DNA of 64,000 bases from Cryptomeria japonica (GCF_030272615.1 NC_081405.1:153901113-153965112), one strand, 5' to 3'; counted from the first letter of the stretch, positions 1-11,739 are shown. Notes: generated by a model from the sequence alone, not told the origin. Made by a program: numbers and translations.

Positions 1-125
1 GAAAACCAATCTAGCTTTAATTTTGACAACTTCATCGACTTCATTTAATGTGTTCTTGAATACCCATTTAGTACCAATAACATTCTTATCCTTAGGTCTA
101 TGCACAAGTTCCCATGTGTTATTAT
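1..125 (-). pseudogene. Copia reverse transcriptase, continuation (left of the solo LTR)
   Basis: The minus strand reads NNTWELVHRPKDKNVIGTKW followed by VFKNTLNEVDEVVKIKARLV, the opening block of the Copia RT domain. It is cut off by the window edge. Positions 121-125 (ATTAT) are the target-site duplication of the inserted solo LTR. Confidence 0.9.
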
Positions 126-1389
126 TGTAGACACTTAAAAATAATTATTTTAATTATTTTTAATTCCTCACATAATTAATTAATTAATTATGTTAATTCA
201 TATTCTCCTCAATATTAATTAAATATAATTGATATTGTCACTATAGTATGTGACTGATTTATTTAATAAATCAATCCCCTTCTTTATTCTTCTAAAAATT
301 GAATTCTCACAAATCTCCCTCTTAGCTAATTAATCTCAATTAATTAGCTAACCCACATGCTTCCTGTAAACCATCTTCTTAATTTATCATTAACCTAATA
401 AAGTCTTCTAGAAACTCCCTAAACTCACTTAACCTTATTCTTCCAATTTTTAATTCCCTCCACTCATCCTCTCTCCTAGTCAAATCCTCCTACAAATCCT
501 AATCCCACCTAACATTTCCTCTAATCCCCCTCCTAATGAGTTGCTAATGGCTAATCATGATGATTAGCCACGAAGTCAACTCCTTGTCCCTTCCATCCAA
601 CCACTAGCTTTTAATGCTCTTTTCCTAGGTGAATGTGAGATCTTCAAAATCTCACAATCGTCTAGGCATCTCCTCTCCCAAGGAATTTTTAATTCCTTCT
701 TATTCCTCCAATCCCCATGATTATCCCTTTTTGGAGAATTTTAAATTCCTCCTCCCTATTCTTCAAGGAATGTCACATCTCTTGCTTCTCTCAAGGCACA
801 TGGGGAAGTCTTCCCAATGCACTTTGCTCTTCTCAAGGAACCTTGGGAAGTCTCCCCAATGTACCTTGAGGAGTGTGGAGACAAGAAATACATTTAAGGC
901 ATATCTCTTGGTCTCCACACCCTCTCTTGGGCCTTGTGTGAGCTCACAAGCAATCTTATCCCTTCATCTTGAATCCATCCTAGACATCCATGTTTCCTCT
1001 CCTCTTCCTATAAATTGAAGACTCCATCCCTCTATTTTTCATCTCCAAGTTTAACAATCTTATGCTGCCCATTTGAGTTCAAAAAAGTCATCAAAGCATC
1101 CAAACTATAGTCAAATCCATACTCATCCATCACTTAGTCATTTATCCATCCATCTCATCCTCCCATCAATCATATTGTGCACATTTGGAGAGCCATCCAC
1201 ATCAAGCAAGCAAAAGGAGCACATCAAGTGGAGCATCACCAAGGGGCACCTTCACTTCATCAAGCTCAATCTGAAGAAGAAGGTAAAATAGCAAGGTGAA
1301 ATAGTCTCTTCATGATATGTTAGCATTTTTACATGTTTATTTCATTATGTTTTGATCATTTTCCCTTCTAATTTGTTTTCCCCTCTTCA
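126..1389 (+). repeat. Solo LTR, TGTAGACAC family, inserted in Copia RT
   Basis: Begins TGTAGACACTT, ends CCCTCTTCA, and is flanked by identical 5-bp duplications ATTAT (121-125 and 1390-1394). There is no internal region, so it is a recombination product. Plus orientation is supported by a TATAAAT box at 1009-1015. A roughly 40-bp imperfect direct repeat lies near 790-880. The same terminal motif starts the LTRs at 25279 and (minus strand) 44955 and 57750. Short ORFs inside (for example 629-1018) have no coding character. Confidence 0.93.
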
Positions 1390-1394
1390 ATTAT

Positions 1395-1554
1395 TTTCAA
1401 TCTAATCTAATTCTTCTTCCATAGCTCTCATCCAATTTTCATCTTTACAAGCTTCAACAACATCTTTAGGTTCAAATTTAGAAATCAAACATACTTTTTT
1501 AGCAACTAACCTTCTTCTCATTACACCTTTATTCTTATCACAAATAATCTGATT
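1395..1554 (-). pseudogene. Copia reverse transcriptase, N-terminal piece (right of the solo LTR)
   Basis: The minus strand encodes the conserved lead-in to the Copia RT (EPKDVVEACKDENWMRAMEEELD), ending at IENN where the solo LTR interrupts. A stop replaces the codon after EELD. The frame resumes at 1-120 beyond the insertion, which confirms the insertion point. Confidence 0.85.
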
Positions 1555-2706
1555 TTAAGAATGATTCAATATTACATACCTCAGAGTCGTTTGATTGTTT
1601 TGATTATCAGGTTCATGCACCTCTTCACCAGCAGCAACAACATCAAGGTTAACTGTCTCTACTGGATCATTTTGCTTAGGCACTTCAGTCTGAATAGGAG
1701 CTAAAACTACATGTTGTCTGTCATCATAACCACATTCTCTGATCTCTTTCCCAAGGTTCTCATACACCTTCACATTTACACTTTCCACTAACTTTCTTAG
1801 TCTCTTATTGTAGCACTGGTAGGCTTTGCTCTTTGCAGAATATCCCAAGAAAATTCCTTCATCACTTCTAGCATCAAACTTCCCTACATCCTCATCTCTC
1901 TTGATATAACATTTTTTACCAAATACTCTTAAATATATCACAGTAGGAACATGACCAAACCATAGCTCATAAGGGGTCTTACCAGTATCACCTTTGATAT
2001 GAACTATGTTGAATGTGTAAATAATAGTGCTAATAGCTTCTCTCCAGTAGATCTTCGAAACATTTCCCTCAATCAACATAGTCTAGGTTGCAGCATCCAA
2101 GATAGTTATGTTCTTCCTTTCAACAACTCCATTTTGTTCAGGGGTTCTAGTAGCAGATAATTGTCTTCTAATCCCATGCTTCTCACAGAATGAATTGAAC
2201 TCACTGGAATAGAATTATCCACATCTGTTAGATCTTAGACACTTTACCTTCAAACATGACTCACTCTCCAACTTAGCTTTGAATATCTTGAATTTGTCCA
2301 ATACTTATGATTTCTCCTTCAAAAAGACAACACACATCATCCTGTAATAATCATCAATTAGCAACATAAAATATATATCACCTTGCACACTTCTAACATT
2401 TGTAGGTCCACATGAGTCAGTATGCACAAGATCTAGCAGTCCATCAGATGTATACTATTTTCTCTTGAAAGAAATTCTTGTTTGCTTACCCAACTGACAT
2501 TTCTTACATACCGGATTATCAAGCTTTACAATCTTAAGCAGATCTCTAACAGCTTGTGTAGAACGGATCTTGATCACTGAATCAAAATTTACATGACACA
2601 TTATCCTCTACCACAACCAACTCTCATCAATCTGAGAAATCAAACAACTTTTCTCATCGGCATTCAAATGAAAAATGTTACCTTCAGTCTTAGTTCCATA
2701 TGCAAT
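1555..2706 (-). pseudogene. Copia integrase, interrupted by stops
   Basis: Conceptual minus-strand reading shows the pre-integrase C-x2-C element (CKKCQLGKQTR), the core with DLVHTDSCGP and YFMLLIDDYYR, then SEFNSFCEKHGIRRQLSATR and TPEQNGVVERKNITI, followed by KTPYELWFG and a C-terminal VFGKKCYIKR / EGIFLGYS segment (open 1555-2079). These are the landmarks of a D-D-E Copia integrase. In-frame stops fall near 2455 (after KRK), 2307, 2208 and 2080, so the gene is dead. Integrase would insert the cDNA in the nucleus. Confidence 0.88.
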
Positions 2707-3261
2707 TTATATACCAAAGACATTTAGAATATTGCGTTTCCCATCCTTTAATTGTAGATCATAACCTTTATCAACCATTTGTCCAACACTCAAAAGATTA
2801 TGATTCAAACCTTCAACATACAAGACATCATCAGTGGTATGCTTACCATCAAAAGAAATAGAACCTCTCCCATGGATCACACGGGCTTTGTCATCTCCAA
2901 ATATAACTATTCCATCATAATACCTTTCCATGCTCACAAATTTTCTTTTATCATTGGTCATATGATGTGAACAATAATTGTCAATTACCCATTCATCTTT
3001 CTCTTCAACCTGAGAAGCTAAAGCTTTCTCTTCAATAGTGCAGCTTATGGAATCAATAGGTACATGTCTATCTTCTTTAATGGCAATAAACACAACTTCA
3101 TCTAATTCTGATTCTTCATCTGTAACACCTTCATCAATAGCATAATAATAGTTCTTATGATTCATAAACTTTTGATTAGGCTTCAAGGGCTTATCATGCT
3201 TTTCATATCTATCATTCCTATCATGCTTAACAAACTTATCATTCTTGTCATACTTAGCCAT
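2707..3261 (-). pseudogene. Copia retropepsin (protease) segment, active site altered
   Basis: This 184-codon open minus-strand stretch follows the zinc knuckle. An acidic and lysine-rich linker leads to WVIDNYCSHHMTNDKRKF, where Copia proteases normally have D-S-G at the catalytic aspartate; here it reads D-N-Y, so catalysis should be lost. The following GRGSISFDGKH and DVLYVEGLNHNLLSVGQM match the usual course of the fold. The frame stays open across the protease but is shifted relative to gag by the one-base loss in the zinc knuckle. Confidence 0.88.
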
Positions 3262-4145
3262 TCTCTTCGAGCATCTAGAAGCAAAATGTCCATCTTATTG
3301 CAAGAGAAACATTTCAAAGACAACTTTCTATCATACTTACCGATTCCTTTAGGCAATCTTCAGGCAATCAATGCTTCAAGCTCATCTAGCTCTCTTTCTT
3401 TCTCTTCCATCTCTCTTCTCTCTCTTTCATATCTAGATATTTTGCACTCATCAGAATCATACTTTTTCTTATTGGATACAGATGCTAATTCTCTAAATGT
3501 TGTCTCATATTTTCCATGTGATTCTCCAAATTTGCTTAGCTCAAATGCAACAATATTTCCAATCAGTATATCTCTTGTCACTATAGTCACACTTTGGAAC
3601 TCATCAATAGCAACAACCTTATGTTTATAAGAAGGAGCCAAATATCTCATCACCTTAGCAACAATTCCATCTTCCTCAATGGTTCCACCGACACATCCGA
3701 TACCTAGGAAAAGCTCATTCACCTTAGCCATGAAAGAGTGCATGTTCTCATCATCTTCCATCTTCAATGTCTCATATTTTCCTTTCAAACTCTACAACTT
3801 AGCAAATTTCACCTATTTATCACCTTCATATAGGATATCAAGTTTCTCCCAGATCTCATGTGCGGTCTGAAGTCCCATTTCATTTGTCATCTCATAATCA
3901 TTTAGGGCACTGAGCAATGCTTCCTTCACTCTAATATTATGTTCAGCTTCCTTGATCTCATGAGGGGTAGTCGGTACATTTGGAGGAAAAGTATAGGCAT
4001 TCTTTGTAATCTTCCAGTAATCCTCTCCAAGACATTTCAAGTGCACTTCAATCTGGTTCTTCCATATAGCATAGTTACTTCCATCAAACCCCAGACTGTC
4101 CTTCTTAAAGATAACACCTTGAGCTGTCATCCTGGGTCTCCTCAA
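3262..4145 (-). pseudogene. gag: Copia gag (UBN2-type), broken
   Basis: The minus-strand frame starts at an ATG at 4145. It shows the typical plant Copia gag start (FDGSNYAIWKNQIEVHL), then the helical UBN2-like region (AHEIWEKLDILYEGDK, then a stretch beginning LKMEDDENMHSFMAKVNEL), which builds the capsid. The end (about 3262-3310) carries the zinc knuckle start CFSC, but one missing base shifts the frame before the His and last Cys. In-frame stops occur at 3813-3815, just after it near 3794, and at 3360-3362. Gag would assemble the particle that packages the RNA; this copy cannot. Confidence 0.9.
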
Positions 4146-4170
4146 GCGGTTAAGCCTCTACCGGAGGATC

Positions 4171-4185
4171 TGGCTCTAATACCAA
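4171..4185 (-). promoter_or_regulatory. Primer binding site (initiator tRNA-Met type)
   Basis: The minus strand reads TTGGTATTAGAGCCA next to the inner end of the LTR. This is one base away from the classical Copia primer site TGGTATCAGAGCC, complementary to the 3' end of initiator tRNA-Met. It fixes the orientation and the LTR boundary. Confidence 0.9.
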
Positions 4186-4186
4186 T

Positions 4187-5340
4187 TGATAGCAGTAGCA
4201 AAGAAGGAAGACTGAGAGGAGGGTGGGGGTGAATCAATCTTCACCAGAACAACAAACTTAATCACAAAAAATAGATATGATAAACTGCAGTACCTACAAA
4301 GATAAGGAAATTGAAATCACAACACAGAACACCAAGATTTTGACGTGGAAAACCTACTTAAGGGAAAAACCACTGTGGAAACCTATATACCCACAGTAAG
4401 ATGATACTCTATAGTAGTATCTGAAAATATTACAATGGGGAATGCACGTGCATTTAGGAATAGTGCCTAGAGCTCACTGCTCGAATATAATTGCCTGGAA
4501 GGCTACAACCCTCAAGGAAGTCTCACTCTCTTACAATGTGATTCGAACTACAATCCAAAAGAAATGAACTAAAAGAATAGCATCTCCAAATGCCTGATTA
4601 CAGTTCGGGTTAAGCACAGTTGTCTTCTCTACAACACTAATCTCTCCCCAACACTTTACCGAAGGATAAAACTCTTGTTCGCACATACACAACTCTTTGA
4701 TAATTCAGACACAACATCGACAGCTAAATTATATGTTTATATCACCTATATATTCAGCTCATCAACCTTGATAACAAGGTCGGCTAAACCCTCAACCCTC
4801 AATTACAAAATTACATCACACGATACAAAGATCGACCACCAGACCAATATAATGATTTACATGACATGACATAACATGGACCAAATTCAAATCCCCAAAT
4901 GCACAAATCCACTAGAAATAGAAACCACCAAAATATCACACAACGATCAATGCGGATCACCAAAATAAATAGGACACAACTAGAAAACATCAACAAGCAT
5001 GTTAGAATAATAAAAAACAGATGCACCAACACCACTTATCAAATCATTTGTCAACGTCTGAAAGCTCAAGAACACAACCAATCAACAACTATCGCGAAGA
5101 AAGATAACTTGGGAAGCACCAAATCATGATCCATCTATAGTGAAGATACAAAGTTCATCCCAAAATCTCAACACAAGATCTTATCACTCCAAAATATACC
5201 GGAGGAAATACTAAACTCTGCAAAACAGTGATCAACAAAACAAAACTGCAAAACCGGATCATAAGATCTTCCCAAAAACATAAGAGCAATACACAAGAAT
5301 ATGTTGAAATCAATGACAAAAACATATCCTAGCAGTAACA
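4187..5340 (-). repeat. 5' LTR of the Copia element
   Basis: On the minus strand it starts TGTTACTGCT and ends TGCTATCA, directly before a primer binding site. Its start region (GGATATGTT, then a motif with CATTGATTTCAACATATTC) also occurs at the start of the solo LTRs at 19049-20380 and 22043-23364, and its 3' part shares a GGGGGTGAATCA-like segment with them. The three are therefore members of one LTR family. Length is 1154 bp. Confidence 0.9.
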
Positions 5341-5345
5341 ATTAT

Positions 5346-7206
5346 CAATGATATCCAATAGTAAGGAGCCTAAAATAACTAGAGTTGCCCATAGCTCTAC
5401 CCACGAGACTCCTCAACCAAAAAAGATTGGTGAACATAGTTCTCCTTCTGATACCCATAGGGCTCCTGATGACCCCTCTTTAGAAAAACCTCCAGCCAAA
5501 ACTAATGTTGTTGATATAGAACCCTATGTGTCTACTGAACTCAGTCAACCAAGTCTTGACAATTTTCCATTGAAACAACAAGAAATTGAGAAAATTCCTG
5601 AAAAAAAATCACCTAAAATAATTTCTCTTGATGATGACTCCTCTAGTGATGAGGAATCACAATAGTCTCCTCATTCTTCTACACCCTCTGGAGTTGATAC
5701 AAAAATATTAGAAGCTCCTAAAGAATTTGAGGCAGCTCAAATATACTCATCCCCTTCTCATGATTTTGAACCTCAATTACCCCCATCTCCTTCACAGTTT
5801 GTTAGAAGGGAAAAAAAAAAAATTCTCGTGGAAGAAGAAATTACATAGACTATAGATAAAGGAAGGGAGGAGGAATATGTTGAACTAATTAAGGCCATGA
5901 TCATGTCTCGACTAAAAATAGAGCTTTCTAAAGAACAAAAGAAAATAAGTTTTATGGAGGAAAATTTAAGACAAAACATGAAGAAATTAGAAAAGCTACT
6001 TTGAACATTGAAATGGAACAAAGAGTTGCCAAAGAAAAAGAGGAAAACTGGAAAAGGGTTATGGAACAAACCTAAGAAGCCTTAAATCAAACCACTTCTC
6101 AACTATTGCAAAACAATGAGGAAATCGGGAAACTAAAGGAAGAATTGGCAATAAAAGAACATCAAATAAGGAATCAAAAACTGCCAACACCTACTCAGGG
6201 AGCATCAACTTACTTTTCTCTTCCATGGAAGGTTTCCTTGATTATTGATAAGTTGAAGCAATAAAATTATGCATTGACAAAACAACTAGAAGAAGGGAAA
6301 TAATATAAGAACAAAGCAACTCAATGAATAGAGCAGATAGCAAAACTTTCATCGGCTCTATTAGAAACGAGGAAACTTTCTAGACTATACTCACTATTTC
6401 TTTGTGAAAAAATCCTTCAATGGAAAATAAATCAGTTGGTATTGGATAGGAAGATAGACTATGAGGATGATTATGACTTTCTTGAAGATTTTTACAAAAA
6501 TCATCCCATGTACCAAAACCTAATGTGTGAATTTTTCTTGCATGGATTTTTGATGGGCCACTATTATCAATCCTTTTTGAATATTTATGTTGGAGATGTG
6601 CAAGTTAGAGCATTTGTGTCCTTGTTGCATAATCAGGTGGACTTGGAAAATAGATTGGATCAGTACAAAGACACACAAAATAGACTAGCCCTTCCAAGTA
6701 GGGATGAAACACCAAATTCCTCATCTTTTTGGTCAAAGTTTGTTTCAATAGCACAACTAAAATAGGTGCAACCCACATATGCCAGAAATTTAGAAACCAG
6801 TATAAATTCATACCCAGATGTTCAGAACCAGATTCCATATAGAGCACTGGAAGCAACAAAAGCCAGGTATAATACTATTACACTTCCACTAAGGAGAAGA
6901 GAACCTATTTCTCTTACTAACATTACTTGGAGTCTTAACAGAGTAAGGTCAGTTATAAGGATAATGGAGGAACAAGAAATAGAGTGGGCCAGAATGAGAT
7001 TCAGACCACCATTAATCCTTATGTCGGTACCACAACTTGTTGAATCAGCCAACTTTGCGAGAGCAGCTCTAAGGGAATGGACAGATGAAGTTGAGTGATG
7101 GAAAGGCTATGTACCCCCCAGGAAGTACCAGGAATACAATTTTAATAAGTTAGATTTGACTTTACAAATTGAGAGGCAGAACAGGAACTTACAAGATCAA
7201 CCATGA
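5346..7206 (+). pseudogene. Decayed accessory ORF of an LTR element (function unknown)
   Basis: Three open plus-strand segments (5348-5665, 6436-6765, 6766-7098, the last two in one frame and continuing past a stop to 7206) plus broken frames between them look like one former protein. The N-terminal part is rich in Pro, Ser and acidic residues (DDDSSSDEESQ). The middle is Lys/Glu-rich with probable coiled coil (5900-6180). The C-terminal part has hydrophobic/aromatic blocks (NHPMYQNLMCEFF; RFRPPLILMSVPQLVES). I do not recognise a domain. The polypurine tract just downstream suggests it is the 3' accessory gene of an LTR retrotransposon whose left part was separated by the Copia insertion. A decayed host gene is possible. 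Confidence 0.5.
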
Positions 7207-7222
7207 GGACATGGTTGGAAAT

Positions 7223-7232
7223 AGGAGGGGGA
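7223..7232 (+). other. Putative polypurine tract
   Basis: AGGAGGGGGA lies 17 bases after the last stop of the accessory ORF and just before a TGATGAGAGG that could start a 3' LTR. Such tracts prime plus-strand DNA synthesis in LTR retrotransposons. Confidence 0.5.
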
Positions 7233-7235
7233 TAA

Positions 7236-8735
7236 TGATGAGAGGCTCATCTTTACACTTTTAATCATACTTTATGGTTTAAACTTTTAATTATCTATGA
7301 ACTAATATGCTAGGTAGAATACTTATAACTTGCATGTTTACTCATTTTTGATATTATTCTTCTTATTAGAAGTAATATTAGGAATGATATATTTTGGTTA
7401 AATGTTTTACTTTTTGATTGATTTACAAGTATGAATATTGTGATATCCAGAATTATGTCGCTTTGTTCTAATTAATCTTCATGTATTTTTTAATATTTTT
7501 TAAGAGAGCAAGCGGATTCAATAGTCAAATCTAGTTCATTTTCCACCTGTATGATGACGGCTCCTAAAGTATTCTAGATAGAAGATCCACTTGATCTTCC
7601 TTGTGTCTATTTCATTGGTTGTCTCTAGAAATTTCACTTCCTTCTGAAATTTGTTAGTATGATGTTAAGTTTTCTCTAGTTCAATTTGTATCCATTACTT
7701 TATTTTAAGCGGGTAACAGTACTTTGAATTTGAATAAAGGATATGTATAAATATCTTGTTGAGTTCTGTAGAATGTAATAGGAAAATTAGTCAGTAAGTT
7801 AGCCAACAATAGAGCTACATATTTTGTAATCAACAAGTCTGTTTTTAGATCTTGTTGGAAGTACATTTCAATGAAAATTAGAATTTGATCTATGAATTCT
7901 TGTACCTCGGATCCCACCAAAGGAAGAGCAAGGCCCACTCAACAGAAGGGAGGTGATCCTTGTGTTGTTTCTTTTACATGCTTAGTTTGTGCATTGAAAT
8001 TGATTTCAAATTGTTCATATTCTATGGTAACGCATTTCTGATTAGATTAAGTGTTGAATTTCAAAAGTTGTAGTTGTTTTAATTTCCACTCAGATATTGT
8101 TTAAATAAGTGCATGTTAAGAAGTCTTAGTTATCTAATGTCATTTAGTTTCTTTTCAATAAATGAATTTATTTTCTCATTTTAGTAAGATGACAAATTTG
8201 GAACTAAGAAAAGAACAAAATCATTATTGGGTTAGCTCATGGAATTTAGTTGCTTTCCTGTTTGTTAAATAGATTTTGTTTCTGTAGTTATAATTTAGAT
8301 TTATTTCCTGCAAACATAATTTGGATTTCACTTTCAGCAAGCATAAAATAGGTTGATTTTTCAACACTTAGCTGTAGATTTAATTTTATAGAAAGTTAAA
8401 AGTTATTTAAGTTTGTGATGAGATAATTCCATGATTTAGAGCTTAAACTTTGTTTTGTATGAACTCTTGGTGTTAGATTGAACTCTTTATAGGATAGTTG
8501 ATTTTTGTAGCTTAAATTAGCAAGGTGTCTTTTAGTTCTAAACGACAGTCATAGGAATAGTTCATGATAGATCTCGGTAGCTCCCGACGGAGTATGATCC
8601 AACCCCAGTTAATATTTTACAGTGCAAAACCCCCCAAATGAGATCCTCTTTATCACAGACATCTTTCAGACACACCCCGTGTTGATAATGAAAATAATTT
8701 AAATGGTGCAAGTTGCGACACCAATGATCTTGACC
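7236..8735 (+). repeat. Probable 3' LTR or LTR-derived stretch, boundaries uncertain
   Basis: This non-coding T-rich stretch of about 1.5 kb starts TGATGAGAGG right after the polypurine tract. Its last 200 bases (8560-8700) are distinctly more GC-rich and unique in the window (CTCCCGACGG, AACCCCAGTTAA, CACACCCCGTGTTGAT). No second copy is in the window, so the LTR assignment rests on the polypurine tract and the coding sequence before it. The right end is not fixed; it abuts the inverted-repeat element near 8737. Confidence 0.4.
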
Positions 8736-8835
8736 ACCAGTTGGTATATTTTGTCTTAGTCTTCACATGCATGTTTTTAAAGCATGTTCTCTAAGTCACT
8801 CTTAAGTGATGGTCCCACCTGGGAGTCATTGGGTT

Positions 8836-10982
8836 TGTTGGTTGAAAATTTTGCAAACTCTAGAAATTTACAAAATTGTAGCTTCAAGCACAATGTGCGA
8901 GATTAAATCTATCCTAATTTCTTAGGGAAGGCTCCCCCTTTCACTTACTACTCTATCTATTTAAAAATGATTATAACTTCTGACTTCTAATCTAAGATTG
9001 GGTGGTGTATCATCCTATTCTATTTTTTAAGAATAGATGGTATCCTCTCCCCTTTCTTCAAGAAAGAATTTACAATATAGAGTAGTAATAATTCTTACAC
9101 TTTCAATGTTACAAATTAACCCAAAATGTAGGAATGATCAAATACAAATAAGTAAAGAAGAAAAGTTTCCATGAAGGCACAAATTCCCCCATTGCTTCTC
9201 TGGGGTGGGAAAACAATGTTCAAGCTCAAAATCTTGCAACCACTATGATCCCATCAACCTTTCACAACTAAATTATGTATCCCATAGTTGTGTACTAAGA
9301 TAATAAAGTAAAGCACAAAGCCTTTATCTTGATATCCTTTTACAACTTTTGATAATTTTTTCTTGAAATAACAATATGAAGCTCAAAGTCTTCAAGTTAT
9401 TATCTCCTTCCAGCAAGATAACAAAACAAATCACAAAGTCTTTGAAATGCTATCTTACTATATTCAAGCTAACTTTTATCTTGAAAGTACCAATCTGAAG
9501 CTCAAAGTCTTCAAAATGATATCACATTCACTAATTCCTAATTCTATTGACAAGAGCTGAAATATGACACAAAATTCATAAAACAACAATTGTCTCTATG
9601 CTTTAACAATATTCTCTCAACACGCCTTTACTCAGACAAAATGAGAATATATAATGAAAATGACATAAGAACACTCTCACCATAAAACACAAATGAATCC
9701 AACACAAAGTCTAGATGCCAAAGCTTTCTTCTTATTTCATCAAGTTTGTAAAATCACAATAGGAACACAAAGCTTCACTTTTTCCCTTCACTTCAACAAA
9801 GTTTTGGCATATATGTTAAAGATTCCTTAATCCTAAAAGATCAAGAAGATCAAAAGATCCTTATTCCAATGAAAATATCCATATATATAAAGGAGAGGTG
9901 CAACATGAAACTACGAAAATTATAACTAATTTGTGACCAAGTCAAAGGTAGAGTTTGATTTGACTTAGGACACATTCAAGTTCTACATGTAAAAGCATAA
10001 ATACAAAATGAAACTTGAGGTGTCAATTGAGATTACAAAATGACACTAGGCTAGAGATGCATAAAAATGACTAAGTGTTTGGAGCCTCATCTTGTTCATC
10101 ATTGTCTCCATTTTTCTTTAAGAAATCTTCATATTGTCGCAAGGTAGCCTGTATTTCACAATCATCTAGTTCCAATGTGCTAAATTTGGAATCTGGAGTG
10201 GAGTTTCACAAATGGATTTGAAGAATTCCTAGAGTTGGACAACCAAAAGGGGATCATGAAGTGCACTTCGGACTTGTAAGTCTGATTTACATTTGGGGAG
10301 GGTCAACAATCATATCAGTGCATATCAAACTTACAAGTCCAATTTGCCCTTATGCAAAAACAAAGGGAAGAAAAATTGTCTCTAGTGCAAATCAGGGTTA
10401 TACCCCCGATGTGCACCATGATGGGGAGACTTGGTGTAGATTGGGGATACGGCCCCGATCTACACCATTTTCAAGGGACTTAGTGTAGGTTGGGGTTACG
10501 ATGCCAATCTATACCAAAATGGGGGGACTTGGTGCAGGTTGGGGTTATAACCCCTCCTTGCACCAAAACCAGGAGGACTTGGTGTAAGCCAAGTTTACAA
10601 CTCTGACTTGCACCAAAATGGGAGAACTTCTAAGGCTTTAGGTGTAAGTCAAGGGTTATAACTCTAACTTGTACGAGACATGAAAAACTTTTCTATGAAG
10701 TGGTGTAAATTAGGGTTACAAACCTGATTTGCACCAAACTAAAAATTTTGAAGGGGAAGTGTAATTTGGGTTTGTAGCCCCGATTTACACCAAAACACAA
10801 AAAATAACTTAAAAGACCCAAAAAGGAATAGAATCTCCGAATCAAGAATTGAGGGTCCTAAATCATGCATGAGGGGGAATAAAGACTACCTCAAAAAGTG
10901 TGCTTAGATAACATATGCTAAAAATTGGACAAAAGTTGTAGGGGTTAACCTGTTTTTGTGACAACCAAAAACAAGCACAACA
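8836..10982 (+). repeat. Solo LTR (2147 bp) inserted in the left arm
   Basis: Starts TGTTGGTTGAAAATTTT, ends AAGCACAACA, and is flanked by GGGTT on both sides (8831-8835 and 10983-10987). Removing it joins left-arm sequence that is contiguous in the right arm, which proves the insertion. A TATATATAAAGG box at 9882-9893 supports plus orientation. The last quarter contains an array of eight imperfect palindromes (10385-10791). No second copy is in the window, so calling it an LTR rests on the TG...CA ends, the 5-bp duplication and the TATA box. Confidence 0.82.
10385..10791 (+). repeat. Array of eight imperfect hairpin units
   Basis: Eight palindromic units of about 32-35 bases repeat every 48-60 bases: 10385-10416, 10433-10466, 10482-10515, 10531-10564, 10581-10614, 10641-10674, 10701-10735, 10758-10791. 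The best is 10433-10466: arm GGTGTAGATTGGGG, loop ATACGG, arm CCCCGATCTACACC, a 14-base stem with one G-T pair. The consensus arms are GGTGTA...GGGTT and ...CTACACC, separated by purine-rich spacers with GGGGACTT. An extra inverted pair GGACTTGTAAG / CTTACAAGTCC lies upstream at about 10268-10340. Confidence 0.85.
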
Positions 10983-11739
10983 GGGTTGTCGTTGAAGTCT
11001 ATATCGTATTCAACCGATCCACCAAGCTGATGTGGAAGTCCATGATATAGTCTATTTAGCACCCAAATTGTACCATTGATTGTGCTTAATAATTAATTGA
11101 AAAACAAAAACTTGTTATGTGTAAATTTTTAATTAATTAAAAATCACGGTCAATGGTACAGTTTGGGTGTTATATTGGCAATTTGTAACAAAAATAGCTT
11201 TTCGGTGATACTCTTGTTGAAGCTTCAATGACCTGATGATGTCCACATGTCGATAAAATTCTATGTCTTGAAAACGTTAAAAATTCATCTTACATACTCA
11301 CCGATGCACATGTGGATGGACCCATCAAAATGAATGACCTTGACAAAATCTTTTTTTTTCAATCAACCAATCATTGTAGACAATTTTTCCATTACTTTAG
11401 CATTCCCATAGTTTCCAATTTTTTAAATATTTAAATAGTTATAATAAAATTATTCCTTCATCTTCCTATTGGTTGATTTGTCAAAGTAAAAAAAAAAGTA
11501 TTCACAATGTAATTTTTCACTTATTTTTTATTGAGAAGATATATATTACTAATGATTTAGAAGTATTAAAAAAAATTTAAAGATTCTAGAAAGACCTCAA
11601 GAATCCAAACTATCATGTCAAAAACAACGATTTAGTAGAATTACTATAAAACTCATATACATTCTTCAGATTATAAAACAAAGCAAAACAAGAAAAGTCT
11701 CCTACAAAATATAGCCTGCAGGCTTATACATTGTTCAGA

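Larger units (their letters stand above)
1..5340 (-). mobile_element. Ty1/Copia LTR retrotransposon, truncated by window edge, decayed
   Basis: Read on the minus strand, the order is 5' LTR (5340 to 4187), primer binding site, gag, protease, integrase and the start of reverse transcriptase, which is the Copia order (integrase before RT). The element runs off the left edge of the window, so the rest of RT, RNase H and the 3' LTR are not seen. The RT is split by a solo LTR at 126-1389. Several in-frame stops and frameshifts show it is not autonomous now. The base after the 5' LTR begins ATTAT (5341-5345), the expected TSD, whose partner lies outside the window. Confidence 0.93.

Noticed and set aside
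629-1018. 129-codon ORF inside the first solo LTR
   Set aside because: LTR sequence with a TATA box at its end; low-complexity Ser/Leu-rich translation from CT-rich DNA.
3157-3630. 157-codon plus-strand ORF over the Copia gag
   Set aside because: Antisense shadow of gag; the minus strand carries the recognisable gag and protease motifs.
10385-10791. Evenly spaced palindromic repeats resembling a CRISPR array
   Set aside because: The units themselves diverge, spacers are similar rather than unique, and the setting is a plant LTR with no cas genes.
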